Shown one piece after another: positions 18,041-28,227 of a DNA stretch of 64,000 bases. The DNA lies in contig JACPYM010000053.1 in NCBI GenBank assembly GCA_016196035.1, positions 50,383 to 114,382 of the forward strand, given 5' to 3'. Source of the DNA: Acidobacteriota bacterium (lineage in GTDB: Bacteria; Acidobacteriota; Blastocatellia; RBC074). Positions within the stretch are counted from its first letter, which is position 1. Every line of letters starts with the position of its first letter. Made by a program: the position numbers and the translations under genes. The notes beneath the pieces were generated by a model. It made no database searches. It was not told where the DNA came from and saw nothing but the letters and a program-made list of their open reading frames with translations.

Positions 18041-20719
18041 ATGTCCAATTACCAGACTGCCAAACCACGTCAAGCTCCTGTGGGGCGTCCGCCTGCGCGG
18101 CGTGTCCAAGTGGAACGTCCACGGCGGCGGTTCTTTTCGCCGCTGTTGCTGGCGCCGTTGTTGGTGATTGGGCTGATCGGCGTAGGAGCGGCGGTGTATT
18201 ACTACCAGCAATACACCGCCATCATTGACGCCGGTTTGCGGGGCGATATTTTCGTGCGTTCGTCGGGGATTTACGCGGCCCCGCCCGTCTTGCGCCAGGG
18301 CATCCCCATGAAGCCCGCCGATCTCGTCACCCATCTCAAACGAGTCGGCTACCTGGAAGCTGGCACAACCCAGAATCAAAATCGCGGCCAATACACCGTG
18401 CGCGGCAATGTCATTGAACTGCGGCCCAGCGCCGATGCCGCGATTGATGGGGATTACACCTTCCGCCCGCTACGTATCAATTTCAACGGCAGCGGCATTC
18501 AATCCGTCAACGACCTTTCGACGCGCGAGCAATTAACCGAAGCGCCCATCGAACCCGAAGTCGTCTCGTCCATCGTCAACGAAAGCCGCGAGAAGCGCAA
18601 AATCATCGAATACAAGGACATGCCGCAAACGCTGGTGGATGCCATCACCTCCGTCGAAGACCGCTCGTTCTTTGAGCATTACGGCATCAATTGGTCGGGC
18701 GTGATTCGCGCGTTTATCAAAAATCAACAGGCCGGCGAGGTGCGCGAAGGCGGCAGTTCGATCTCGCAGCAATTGGTCAAGAAACTCTTCCTCACCGACG
18801 AACGTGTTTGGAGCCGCAAGCTGCCCGAAGCTTACATGACCATCCTGCTCGAACAACGCCTGAGCAAACAGCAGATTCTGGCGATGTATTGCAATCTGAT
18901 CTATCTAGGCCAGCGCGGCAGCTTTTCGATCAACGGCTTCGGCATGGCGGCGCGCGCTTATTTCGACAAAGACATTTCGCAACTGACCTTGCCCGAATCG
19001 GCCATGCTGGCCGGCATCATTCGCAGCCCGAACCGCTATTCGCCCTTCCAACACGAAGAGCGCGCCAAAGACCGCCGCGACAAAGTGCTTTCGATCATGG
19101 TCGAAACCGGCAAGATCACGTCCGAACAGGCGGAGAAAGCCAAGCTGCAACCGCTCGGACTGAAAGGCAAAGGCGCGGGTTCGCTCGATGCCAACGATGC
19201 GCCGTACTTTATTGATTACCTGACCAAACAGCTCGAAGCCCAATTCGACAATCGCGAGGCGCTCAAAAACCTGCGCATCTATTCGACGCTCGACATTGAT
19301 CTGCAACGCGCCGCTTACGCCGCCGTGAGCCGCCAGATGGCCGCGATTGACAAGCTCTTTGCCAAACGCAAAGGCGGCACCGCCGGCTTGCAAACCGCGC
19401 TGGTCGCCATGAATCCGAAAACCGGCGAAGTGCTGGCGATGGTCGGCGGACGCGATTACGGCCAGTCGCAACTCAACCGCGTCACCGAAGCGCGCCGCCA
19501 ACCCGGCTCGGTTTTCAAACCCTTCGTCTATGCCGCCGCCTTGACCGAAGGCGCGGATGAAGGCGGCCAGGCGATCACACCCGCGACGATGTTTCTGGAC
19601 GCGGCGCGCACGTTCAATTACGGCAACGGGCAAACCTACAGCCCCGGCAATTTCAAAGACCAATTCAGCAATAAAAAAATCACCATGCGCGATGCGCTGG
19701 TCAATTCCAAAAATGTCATCACCGTCGAACTGGCCCAACTGATCGGCTTCTCGACCGTGGCCCGCCTGGCCGAACGCGCGGGCATCCAACGCGTCCCGAC
19801 TTATCCTTCGATGGCGTTGGGTGTGGCCGAAGCGACGCCGTTGCAAGTGGCGTCGGCTTACACAATGTTCGCCAACCAGGGCAAGCGCGTGTTGCCTATC
19901 GCTTATACGCGCATCACCAGTGGCAGCGGCGCAACGCTGAAAACGACGCAGACCGAGAGCCGCGACATCCTGCAACCGCAGGTCGCTTACCTGATGACCT
20001 CGATGTTGAAAGACGTGCTGGATCGCGGCACCGGCACGCGCGTGCGGGCGATGGGCTTCAAAGGCATCGCGGCGGGCAAAACCGGTTCCTCGCGCGACGG
20101 CTGGTTTGCGGGTTACACGCCGAATTTGGTCTGCGTGGTGTGGGTCGGGTTTGATGACAACTCCGATCTTGGTTTGACGGGCGGCGCGACGGCAGCGCCG
20201 ATCTGGGCGGATTTCATGATCAAAGCGTTGCAACTGCGCCCCGACCTGGGCGGCGATTTCCAAGACCCCGGCGATCTGGTGACCGTAGACATTGACCCCG
20301 CGACCGGCATGGTCGCGCAAACCGACACGCCCAACGTGCGCCACGAACTGTTTTTGCGCGGCACCGAACCCGGCCCCGGCACGCCCTATTCACCGGATGG
20401 CGACAACCCTGAACCTGTCCCCACACCGAAACCCGTCAAACTGGAAGAACCTCCCTACGTCGAACCGAAACCGCCTGCCGCCAAAGAAAAGAGCGGCGAA
20501 CGCCTGGCCCGCAACCCGAATGGCGAACTGCCCAACTATTCATCGCCAATGGTTTCCATTCAGGTTTGCGCGCTGACCGGCTTGCTGCCCGTGCGGGGCG
20601 TTTGTACGCGCACGGCCTGGCGCAAATTCGCTTACGGCAAAGAGCCGACCGATGATTGCAGCGAGTCGCGCCACGAACGGCAGCGGCTGATCGGCACGAA
20701 TGGCGGACAGGAGCGTTAA
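18041..20719 (+). CDS. class A penicillin-binding protein (PBP1b-like)
   Basis: A bifunctional peptidoglycan synthase of 892 residues acting at the outer face of the inner membrane. One transmembrane helix lies at about 32-54, followed by a UB2H-like segment. The glycosyltransferase 51 domain has EDRSFFEHYG (catalytic Glu near 206) and GGSSISQQLVKKL. The transpeptidase domain has the acylated Ser in GSVFKPF (near 489), SKN, and KTG (near 680). The C-terminus is Pro-rich and ends in a short Cys-containing module. The ribosome site GAGGA precedes the ATG. It is the only cell-wall gene here. Confidence 0.92.
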   Translation: MSNYQTAKPRQAPVGRPPARRVQVERPRRRFFSPLLLAPLLVIGLIGVGAAVYYYQQYTAIIDAGLRGDIFVRSSGIYAAPPVLRQGIPMKPADLVTHLKRVGYLEAGTTQNQNRGQYTVRGNVIELRPSADAAIDGDYTFRPLRINFNGSGIQSVNDLSTREQLTEAPIEPEVVSSIVNESREKRKIIEYKDMPQTLVDAITSVEDRSFFEHYGINWSGVIRAFIKNQQAGEVREGGSSISQQLVKKLFLTDERVWSRKLPEAYMTILLEQRLSKQQILAMYCNLIYLGQRGSFSINGFGMAARAYFDKDISQLTLPESAMLAGIIRSPNRYSPFQHEERAKDRRDKVLSIMVETGKITSEQAEKAKLQPLGLKGKGAGSLDANDAPYFIDYLTKQLEAQFDNREALKNLRIYSTLDIDLQRAAYAAVSRQMAAIDKLFAKRKGGTAGLQTALVAMNPKTGEVLAMVGGRDYGQSQLNRVTEARRQPGSVFKPFVYAAALTEGADEGGQAITPATMFLDAARTFNYGNGQTYSPGNFKDQFSNKKITMRDALVNSKNVITVELAQLIGFSTVARLAERAGIQRVPTYPSMALGVAEATPLQVASAYTMFANQGKRVLPIAYTRITSGSGATLKTTQTESRDILQPQVAYLMTSMLKDVLDRGTGTRVRAMGFKGIAAGKTGSSRDGWFAGYTPNLVCVVWVGFDDNSDLGLTGGATAAPIWADFMIKALQLRPDLGGDFQDPGDLVTVDIDPATGMVAQTDTPNVRHELFLRGTEPGPGTPYSPDGDNPEPVPTPKPVKLEEPPYVEPKPPAAKEKSGERLARNPNGELPNYSSPMVSIQVCALTGLLPVRGVCTRTAWRKFAYGKEPTDDCSESRHERQRLIGTNGGQER

Positions 20720-20731
20720 AGAGGGAAACCA

Positions 20732-21310
20732 ATGTCACCGCAAGTACAACCGGCATTAACGTTTGATGAGTATCTCGAGCTTGACCGTGAAGCCGAGTTT
20801 CGTAGCGAGTTCGCCAACGGGCGCATGGAAGGGATGGCGGGCGGCAGCAAAGAGCACGCGCTCATCGCATTCAATCTGAGCGGCGAGTTTGCCTTGCAAT
20901 TGAAAAACCGCCCCTGCCTCGCTTTCGGCAGCGACTTGCGGCTGGCAGTCCTGACCAAGAAACATGGCCGCTATCCTGATCTTTCAATTGTTTGCGGCCA
21001 GCCGGAGTTTTACCAGCAAGACACGCTGACCAATCCCACCGTGTTGATCGAAATCCTTTCCCCATCCACCGAAGCCAAAGATCGCGGGGAAAAAGCCGAA
21101 GAGTATCGCGGCATCGCTTCATTGCAAGAGTATTTGTTGATCGCGCAAGACCGCTATCACGTCGAACATTACGCGCGTCAGCCCGATCAACGCTGGTTGC
21201 TAACCGAATTCAAGGAACTGCACGAGACCGTCCAACTCACCTCGATCAACTGCCAACTCAAGCTCGCCGACATTTATGACAAGTGGGAGCTGCTGCACGA
21301 CGCGACATAA
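20732..21310 (+). CDS. Uma2-family (DUF820) putative restriction-like nuclease
   Basis: A 192-residue protein with the PD-(D/E)XK-like core of the Uma2 family: FDEYLELD at the start, RYPDLSIV (Asp), VLIEILSPST (Glu) and DRGEKAEEYRG. The family is common in cyanobacteria and Acidobacteriota, often in many copies; its biological role is not established, though a nuclease fold is predicted. It begins 12 nt after the PBP stop with GAGGG before the ATG, and ends 3 nt before the PARG-like gene, so the three may be co-transcribed. Confidence 0.82.
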   Translation: MSPQVQPALTFDEYLELDREAEFRSEFANGRMEGMAGGSKEHALIAFNLSGEFALQLKNRPCLAFGSDLRLAVLTKKHGRYPDLSIVCGQPEFYQQDTLTNPTVLIEILSPSTEAKDRGEKAEEYRGIASLQEYLLIAQDRYHVEHYARQPDQRWLLTEFKELHETVQLTSINCQLKLADIYDKWELLHDAT

Positions 21311-21313
21311 GCA

Positions 21314-22216
21314 ATGAACCGCGAACAACGCATTGCCGCCGCCGCAGAGACGCTGGAAATTTTGCAGCGTGGCCGTTACACCGCCGCTTCGGGCCGCGCC
21401 GTCGAAATCCATGCCTGGTTGCACGACGCCATCAGCCGCACACGGCTGTATCGGCCCGCCGAATTCCCTGCCGAACTGGTAATTGCCGCACGTCCATTTC
21501 AAACCATCAGCACCGTCACTGCCGAAACAACGCTGGCCGCCGCGCAGCGCTTGGCAATCACCGCTGCCGGCGATGAACCGCTTTGCCTCAATTTCGCGTC
21601 GGCAAAAAATCCGGGCGGCGGTTTTTTGAGCGGCGCGCAGGCGCAGGAAGAATCATTGGCGCGGTCGTCGGGTCTTTACGCGAGCATCGCGCCGCAAGTG
21701 GAAATGTACGAGTACAACCGGCTCGTCAAGACCTGTTTTTATTCCGATTACATGATCTATTCGCCCGGCGTGCCGGTGTTTCGCGACGACGCGGGCCGCT
21801 TGTTGGGCGCACCTTATCGCACCGCTTTCATCACCGCGCCCGCCGTCAATGCGGGCGTCGTGCGGCAACGCGAACTGACGCAGTTGCCACTCTTACGCCC
21901 GACGATGAAACAACGTCTGCAACGTCTGTTGTGGGTCGCGCACCAACACGGTCACACGCGGCTGGTGCTGGGCGCGTGGGGATGCGGCGTCTTCGCCAAC
22001 GATCCCTATGAAATCGCCGCTTTGTTTGCCGAAACGCTCGGCGCGGGCGGGCCGTTCGACGGCTGCTTCCGCGCAGTGGTCTATGCGATTTATGACCGCA
22101 CGAATAATCGCGCGGTGTTTGCGCCCTTTGAAAAGCGCTTGGGAACGCCAGCGTCCCCGCTGGCTGCTGCGCCAGGGCAACCTGAAAGTAACAGTAGGAA
22201 CAACGAAGAAGGATAA
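21314..22216 (+). CDS. microbial-type poly(ADP-ribose) glycohydrolase domain protein (TIGR02452/DUF2263)
   Basis: A 300-residue macrodomain-type protein. It holds the PARG signature GGG-X-QEE as PGGGFLSGAQAQEE around residues 104-117, preceded by LNFASAKN, and the later LGAWGCGVFAND typical of TIGR02452 proteins. It is expected to remove ADP-ribose polymers or related modifications from proteins in the cytoplasm. The last ~25 residues (after EKRLGT) are encoded by the left arm and loop of the inverted repeat at 22141-22281 and are unlike the family, so the native end was probably replaced or extended by the repeat. Confidence 0.83.
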   Translation: MNREQRIAAAAETLEILQRGRYTAASGRAVEIHAWLHDAISRTRLYRPAEFPAELVIAARPFQTISTVTAETTLAAAQRLAITAAGDEPLCLNFASAKNPGGGFLSGAQAQEESLARSSGLYASIAPQVEMYEYNRLVKTCFYSDYMIYSPGVPVFRDDAGRLLGAPYRTAFITAPAVNAGVVRQRELTQLPLLRPTMKQRLQRLLWVAHQHGHTRLVLGAWGCGVFANDPYEIAALFAETLGAGGPFDGCFRAVVYAIYDRTNNRAVFAPFEKRLGTPASPLAAAPGQPESNSRNNEEG

Positions 22217-22281
22217 CCACAACGCCCTTTCGGCCTTCATACGTAAACAGCCATGCAGCCAGCGGGAACGCTGGCGCTCCC
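22141..22281. repeat. palindrome overlapping the 3' end of the PARG-like gene
   Basis: Arms 22141-22167 and 22255-22281 match 25/27 as reverse complements. Each arm is itself a hairpin (GCCAGCG-GGAA-CGCTGGC in the right arm). The left arm is translated as the C-terminal tail (TPASPLAA) of the PARG-like protein; the right arm lies ahead of the peroxidase gene. Confidence 0.82.
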
Positions 22282-22384
22282 AGGATTTACCAATCCGCCT
22301 AACTCCGCTATCCTGCCGCCGCTTCATTCTTTCGCTTTACACAACCCTGACAATCTTTGTTGCCTGACGAAAAGGAGATTCGCG

Positions 22385-24703
22385 ATGAGCGCCACCTTTG
22401 CACCGACTGCTATTCCGCAAACCCACCCTAGCAAGCTGAAACGCTTGTTCACGCTACTGCTCGTGCTGCTTGGCTTGCTTTGCACGGCTGCCCTATCCAT
22501 CGGTTTTTATCCCTTCAAACCTGACGTGCCGCCGGGCGGGGCGACCAATGGCGCGCCGGGCAGCGGCGGCTTGAAACGGCCCTTCCCCGCGATGGTGTTG
22601 CGCGCGGACAATCCCGCGACCGATGACAAGATCGAGTTAGGGCGGCTGCTTTATTTCGATCCGGTGCTGTCGGGCGACAACACGCAATCGTGCGCGACCT
22701 GTCACCACCCCGATCTGGGTTTGGCCGATGGCCGCAGTCAGGCGATGGGCAAAGGCGGCACCGGCTATGGCGACGCGCGCACGGGCGGCGCTGTCATCAA
22801 ACGCAGCGCCCCGACGGTGTGGAATGCGGCGTTCAATCACAAACAGTTCTGGGACGGACGCGCCGCTGATTTGGAAGAGCAGGCGCGCGGGCCAATCACC
22901 TCTGAAAAAGAGATGAATCAGAATCCCGACGAACTGGTCAAGGAACTCAAGGCCATTCCCGAATACGTGCAGCGCTTCGACAAAGTGTTCAACGGCCAGG
23001 ACGGTTCGACAATCACGCTGGACAATGTGACCTATGCCATCGCCGCGTTCGAGCGCACGCTCATCAGCAACAATTCCCCCTTTGATCGCTATGCGGCGGG
23101 CGATGTCAACGCGCTGACGCCGGAACAGAAACACGGCCTGACGCTCTTTCGTTCGCTCAAGACGCGCTGCTTTGAATGCCACGGCTTCCCGACCTTCGCC
23201 AACCCCGATTTCAAAGTCATCGGCGTGCCCGATATGCCAGGGCAGGAAAAAGACTTGGGCCGCGCCGAACAAAACGCGGGCGAGGCTTATAACCACGCCT
23301 TCAAAGTCGCCACGCTGCGCAACGTCGCGCTGACCGCACCGTATATGCACAACGGGCGCTTCCAGACGCTGGAAGAAGTCGTGGATTTCTATGCGGGCGG
23401 CGGCGGCGCGGGCGTAGGCAACAAGCTGCCCAACCTCGACGACAAGATTCGCAAGTTCACGCTGACCGCTGACGAAAAGCGCGACCTTGTTGCCTTTCTG
23501 CACGCGCTGACCGATGAAAGCAAGAAGCCGGAGATTCCCGAAAAAGTCCCCTCCGGCTTGGCCGTCGCGCCGCATCTGCAAGGCAAAGCCGGTTCGGTGC
23601 TCAAGCCGCCCGCCGCGCCTGCCGCCGCCTTAGCCAAAGAAGACACGCGCAAACCCACGACCTGGACGGTCGCGCCGGGCCAAACGATTCAAGCCGCGCT
23701 CGACCGCACGATTCCCGGCGATGTCGTCGAGGTCAAGCCCGGCGTTTATCATGAGGCCTTGCTGCTCAACACCGACGGCGTGACGATTCGCGGCCTCATC
23801 GAAAACGGCCAACGCGCCACGCTCGACGGGCAGAACAAACTGACCGATGCGATGATTTCGTCTTCGCATAACTTGGTGTTCGAGGGGCTGGCGGTGAAAG
23901 ATTACGTCAACAATGGCCTGACGATTCACGGCAGCCAGAACGTCACCTTCCGCAATCTGGTAGTTGATAACGCGGGCCTTTACGGCGTGTATCCCGTCGA
24001 GTGCAAAGGCGTGCTCGTCGAAGGCTGCGTCGTTTCGGGCATCAAAGACGCGGCGATTTACGTCGGCCAATCCGCCGACATCATCGTGCGCAACAACGAA
24101 GCCCACGACAGCGTCACCGGCATCGAGATCGAAAACTCAGTTAATTCGGTCGTCGAAAACAATTACTGCCACGACAACGCCGCCGGGATGCTGGTCTTCC
24201 TGCTGCCCAACAATCCTTCCAAAGTCGCGCACGATCACAAAGTCCTCAACAACCGCATCGTCAACAACAATCACGAAAACTTCGGCGACCCCAATTCGAC
24301 CGTCGGCAAAGTCAGCCCCGGCACCGGTCTGATCGTGATGGGCGCGGACAATACGCAAGTCACCGGCAACGAAATCCGCGGCAACAATTCCATCGGCCTG
24401 GCCGTCGTCAGCCTCGAAATCATGTACCCCAAAGGCAAGCTCTTCGATGTCGGCGTCGTGCCCGAAAACAACCGTTTCTGGGGCAACACCTTTGCCGAGA
24501 ACGGACGCAATCCGGTGGGCGATGCCAAAAAGATGGGCCTGCTGAACACGGACATTTTCTGGGACGGCAGCGGTTGGAATAACTCGTTTGAACAGCCGGG
24601 CGCAAAGACCTTCCCCGGTGTGCTGCCCTCACAAAGCTGGCCGGATGTAATGCGGCGGGCGTATACACGAGGGTTCCGATACCTGGTCGAAAGGATGCTA
24701 TAA
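22385..24703 (+). CDS. di-haem cytochrome c peroxidase (MauG-like) fused to a parallel beta-helix
   Basis: The frame is open from 22253, but AAGGAG 8 nt before the ATG at 22385 fixes the start (772 aa). A single hydrophobic segment (about 20-42) anchors or exports it. Residues ~80-390 are a bacterial di-haem peroxidase with haem motifs CATCH (103) and CFECH (262), IELGRLLYFDP and APYMHNGRF. After a Pro/Ala linker, residues ~425-772 form right-handed beta-helix repeats (VRNNEAHDSVTGIEIENS, VTGNEIRGNN) like NosD/pectate-lyase folds. It is periplasmic; it may oxidise a substrate held by, or related to, a carbohydrate-binding helix. The substrate is unknown. Confidence 0.87.
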   Translation: MSATFAPTAIPQTHPSKLKRLFTLLLVLLGLLCTAALSIGFYPFKPDVPPGGATNGAPGSGGLKRPFPAMVLRADNPATDDKIELGRLLYFDPVLSGDNTQSCATCHHPDLGLADGRSQAMGKGGTGYGDARTGGAVIKRSAPTVWNAAFNHKQFWDGRAADLEEQARGPITSEKEMNQNPDELVKELKAIPEYVQRFDKVFNGQDGSTITLDNVTYAIAAFERTLISNNSPFDRYAAGDVNALTPEQKHGLTLFRSLKTRCFECHGFPTFANPDFKVIGVPDMPGQEKDLGRAEQNAGEAYNHAFKVATLRNVALTAPYMHNGRFQTLEEVVDFYAGGGGAGVGNKLPNLDDKIRKFTLTADEKRDLVAFLHALTDESKKPEIPEKVPSGLAVAPHLQGKAGSVLKPPAAPAAALAKEDTRKPTTWTVAPGQTIQAALDRTIPGDVVEVKPGVYHEALLLNTDGVTIRGLIENGQRATLDGQNKLTDAMISSSHNLVFEGLAVKDYVNNGLTIHGSQNVTFRNLVVDNAGLYGVYPVECKGVLVEGCVVSGIKDAAIYVGQSADIIVRNNEAHDSVTGIEIENSVNSVVENNYCHDNAAGMLVFLLPNNPSKVAHDHKVLNNRIVNNNHENFGDPNSTVGKVSPGTGLIVMGADNTQVTGNEIRGNNSIGLAVVSLEIMYPKGKLFDVGVVPENNRFWGNTFAENGRNPVGDAKKMGLLNTDIFWDGSGWNNSFEQPGAKTFPGVLPSQSWPDVMRRAYTRGFRYLVERML

Positions 24704-24796
24704 ACCGGTGTCTGCCAGGGAGAAAGTTCATCAACAGGCGGCAATCGAACTAATGACTGACCGCTGAGCGGGCCGTAAGGGAGGTTGATAGACGAC

Positions 24797-25321
24797 ATGA
24801 CAGCACTTCATGGATGGGAGAACTTCTACGTAATCGTCGGCTCGTCGGCTGGCGCACTGATCGGATTGCAGTTCGTGGTGATGACCCTGATCGCCAACAT
24901 GCCGATTACTCGCAATGACGCCCAAGCCGGCGACAGCTTTACGACACCGACCGTCGTTCATTTTGGAGTCGTGCTGTTGCTATCAGCGGTTGGAAGTGCC
25001 CCGTGGAACGGGATCGCCGCCGTTGCCGCTCTTTGGGGCTTAATCGGCCTGGGGGGTGTCGTTTATATCGTCCTCGTGGCGCGGCGCCTGCGATTGCAAA
25101 CTACCTACCAAGCCGTGTTCGAGGACTGGTTGTTTCATCTGCTGCTTCCGTTGATTTCATACGCCACGCTTGCCGTAGCAGCGGGCGTGGCCTGCTCCCA
25201 TCCGCGCCCAGCCCTATTCCTCGTGGGCGCGGCGGCGCTGCTCCTGCTCTTCATTGGCATTCACAATGCCTGGGACATCGTCACGTACCACGTTTTTGTG
25301 AAGCGGCATGAACAAAGGTAA
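24797..25321 (+). CDS. small integral membrane protein, four predicted helices
   Basis: A 174-residue hydrophobic protein. Helices are visible at about 8-30, 51-72, 75-95 and 115-165 (the last region probably two helices); the N-terminus starts TALHGWENFYVIVGSSAGAL. The ATG at 24797 lies 13 nt after GGGAGG; a TTG at 24785 is too close to that site. I do not recognise a family with a known function. It is co-directional with the peroxidase fusion but not tightly linked to the following AraC gene. Confidence 0.68.
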   Translation: MTALHGWENFYVIVGSSAGALIGLQFVVMTLIANMPITRNDAQAGDSFTTPTVVHFGVVLLLSAVGSAPWNGIAAVAALWGLIGLGGVVYIVLVARRLRLQTTYQAVFEDWLFHLLLPLISYATLAVAAGVACSHPRPALFLVGAAALLLLFIGIHNAWDIVTYHVFVKRHEQR

Positions 25322-25452
25322 GCTAAGCGGCATCGCTGCGAAGCCACTGAAATCAAAGCGAAACGCATCTTTCTTATTGGCGCGGGCACGCCATCGAACC
25401 GCTGGCCGCAGTGCGGTTTGGTAAACATGTCATCGCGCTTCTACATCCCGAA

Positions 25453-26358
25453 ATGACGATTCCTGAAACAACATCCGCCGAAGGTTTTGAAGGCTATGTG
25501 GGTGGAAAATGTTTGTTCGCCAGTCGCGGCGAAGCATGGCGGGACATCAAAGCCTGGATCATCGAGCTGCCGCCTGTAGGCGATACGTTGTCCCTTCCCT
25601 CCGTCAGCGAAGCGTTCCTTGCCTGGACAATCTCAGGCGAGATCGAGTTTCAGGAGCGGGAAAATGAACAGCCCTGGATCACTCATCGGATTCAGAAAGG
25701 TGCTTTCTTCCTCACTTCGGGAGGCGCTCCCTACGACGTCCGCTGGAAGACATTGACCTCGGAGCCGTTTGTAGCCATGTCGGTCTTCATCGAGCTGCCG
25801 CTCCTGCAGCGCGCGTTGGAAGAGGTCTTCGGAGCCGACGCGGCGCAGGCCCGATTGCGGGATGTTTCGGCGTTCACCGATGCTGTTTTAGATTCGTTGA
25901 TGGAACGGTTGCGCGACGAGCTGACGCGCCAACAGGCGAGTCCTTTGTTCGTGCAGGGCCTCGCCCAGGCAATCGCCATCCATCTTGCTCGAAACTATGC
26001 CCTCACAGCCGAAGCCTCGAATAGCGGTAGTCCGTCTCTTCCCGGCTATAAGCTTCGACAAATTACGGACTGGATGGCCGAACACGTCGCCGAAGACTTC
26101 AACCTTGCCCAGTTGGCGGCTCAAGCGGGGTTGAGTAAGTTTCACTTTCAGCGCCTGTTCAAACGCGCCCTGAGCGTCTCACCTTCGCGCTACCACATCA
26201 ATTTGCGGATGAATGTCGCGCGACGACTGCTGCGCGAAACGAAAAAGAGCGTGGTGGAAGTTGCCCTGGAAGTGGGGTACGCCAACCCCAGCCATTTCGC
26301 ACAGCTCTTCCGCCGCGAGACCGGCTTGTCCCCCAGCGACTACCGCCGGCAGCGTTGA
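25453..26358 (+). CDS. AraC-family transcriptional regulator
   Basis: About 301 residues. The N-terminal two-thirds is a cupin-like sensory domain; the C-terminus has two helix-turn-helix motifs (FNLAQLAAQAGLSKFHFQRLFK and the conserved VVEVALEVGYANPSHFAQLFR...PSDYRR, quoted here in part). It should bind DNA near its own promoter or that of the aldo-keto reductase 180 bp downstream. A GTG at 25411 could add 14 residues; neither start has a good ribosome site. A second AraC/reductase module occurs at 30584-32665. Confidence 0.82.
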   Translation: MTIPETTSAEGFEGYVGGKCLFASRGEAWRDIKAWIIELPPVGDTLSLPSVSEAFLAWTISGEIEFQERENEQPWITHRIQKGAFFLTSGGAPYDVRWKTLTSEPFVAMSVFIELPLLQRALEEVFGADAAQARLRDVSAFTDAVLDSLMERLRDELTRQQASPLFVQGLAQAIAIHLARNYALTAEASNSGSPSLPGYKLRQITDWMAEHVAEDFNLAQLAAQAGLSKFHFQRLFKRALSVSPSRYHINLRMNVARRLLRETKKSVVEVALEVGYANPSHFAQLFRRETGLSPSDYRRQR

Positions 26359-26456
26359 GCGCGGCTTCGCCGCGGACACCAAACGAATCCCCCTTCCATT
26401 TCACGCGCCTCGATTTCCTGCACTCCAGCCAGCAGTTTCGAGCAATATCACGATAG

Positions 26457-27524
<1,068 letters not shown>

Positions 27525-27555
27525 ACGCTTGTTAGAAAGAACAGAAGCCAGGATT

Positions 27556-28227
27556 ATGCGACATCACATCGAAGAGGACATTGTCGCCAATACTCTCGCC
27601 AGCGGCAGACTGAGCGAGATGGCCGCTAATTTCTTGCCAGCAGCGACAACACCTTCTGTGCTCATGTCGTTGCTGCCGATCATCGCGCTGGTGTTTGTCG
27701 CATATCTGGTCATTGGTCTGGCAATGCCATCGCTCCCGCTGCATGTGCATGAAGGCTTAGGTCTCAGCACTTTTGTAGTCGGATTGGTTGCGGGCAGTTC
27801 ATTCGCGGCGGCGGTATTCTCGCGTCCGTGGGCAGGACATTATGCTGACAACCGAGGGAGCAAGCGCGCAGTTGTCATCGGATTGCTGGTCGCGGTCGTG
27901 TCAGGGTTGTTCTATCTGCTATCTCTTCTGTTCATCTCCAGCCCCGAAACATCGGTGACAATTCTGATACTGGGCAGGTTGCTGCTCGGCATAGCAGAGC
28001 GCTTCATCATCACGGGAGCCTTGAGTTGGGGGATGACGCTTGGCGGAACGCAGAATACGGGCAAGGTTATCTCGTGGATCGGAACGGCGCTTTACGCTGC
28101 TTTCGCTGTCGGCGCTCCGGCGGGCAAAGTCGGACTGGACGCGGTGTTTTTGGTCAGCATGTTGGTGGTGCTGTGTTCCGTAGCAGTCGCAATGCGGCCC
28201 CTACTTCTTGCCAGGAGGTCGGGATGA
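27556..28227 (+). pseudogene. MFS transporter with in-frame internal deletion
   Basis: The protein has the start of a YhhS/arabinose-efflux-type MFS carrier: LVIGLAMPSLPLHVHEGLG, the loop motif GHYADNRGSKRA, and helices up to AAFAVGAPAG. It then jumps straight to KVGLDAVFLVSMLVVLCSVAVAMR, which in the family is the end of helix 12. About 170 residues are missing without a frameshift, at about 28111-28130. With some six helices left it is unlikely to transport. The ATG at 27556 is the likely start (a TTG at 27529 is possible). Its stop overlaps the next ATG by 4 nt, so it may now act mainly as a translated leader. Confidence 0.78.

Noticed and set aside
18905..20344. 479-codon open frame antisense to the penicillin-binding protein
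   Set aside because: It mirrors a clear PBP gene, has no ribosome site and has His/Arg/Ala-rich composition typical of shadow frames.
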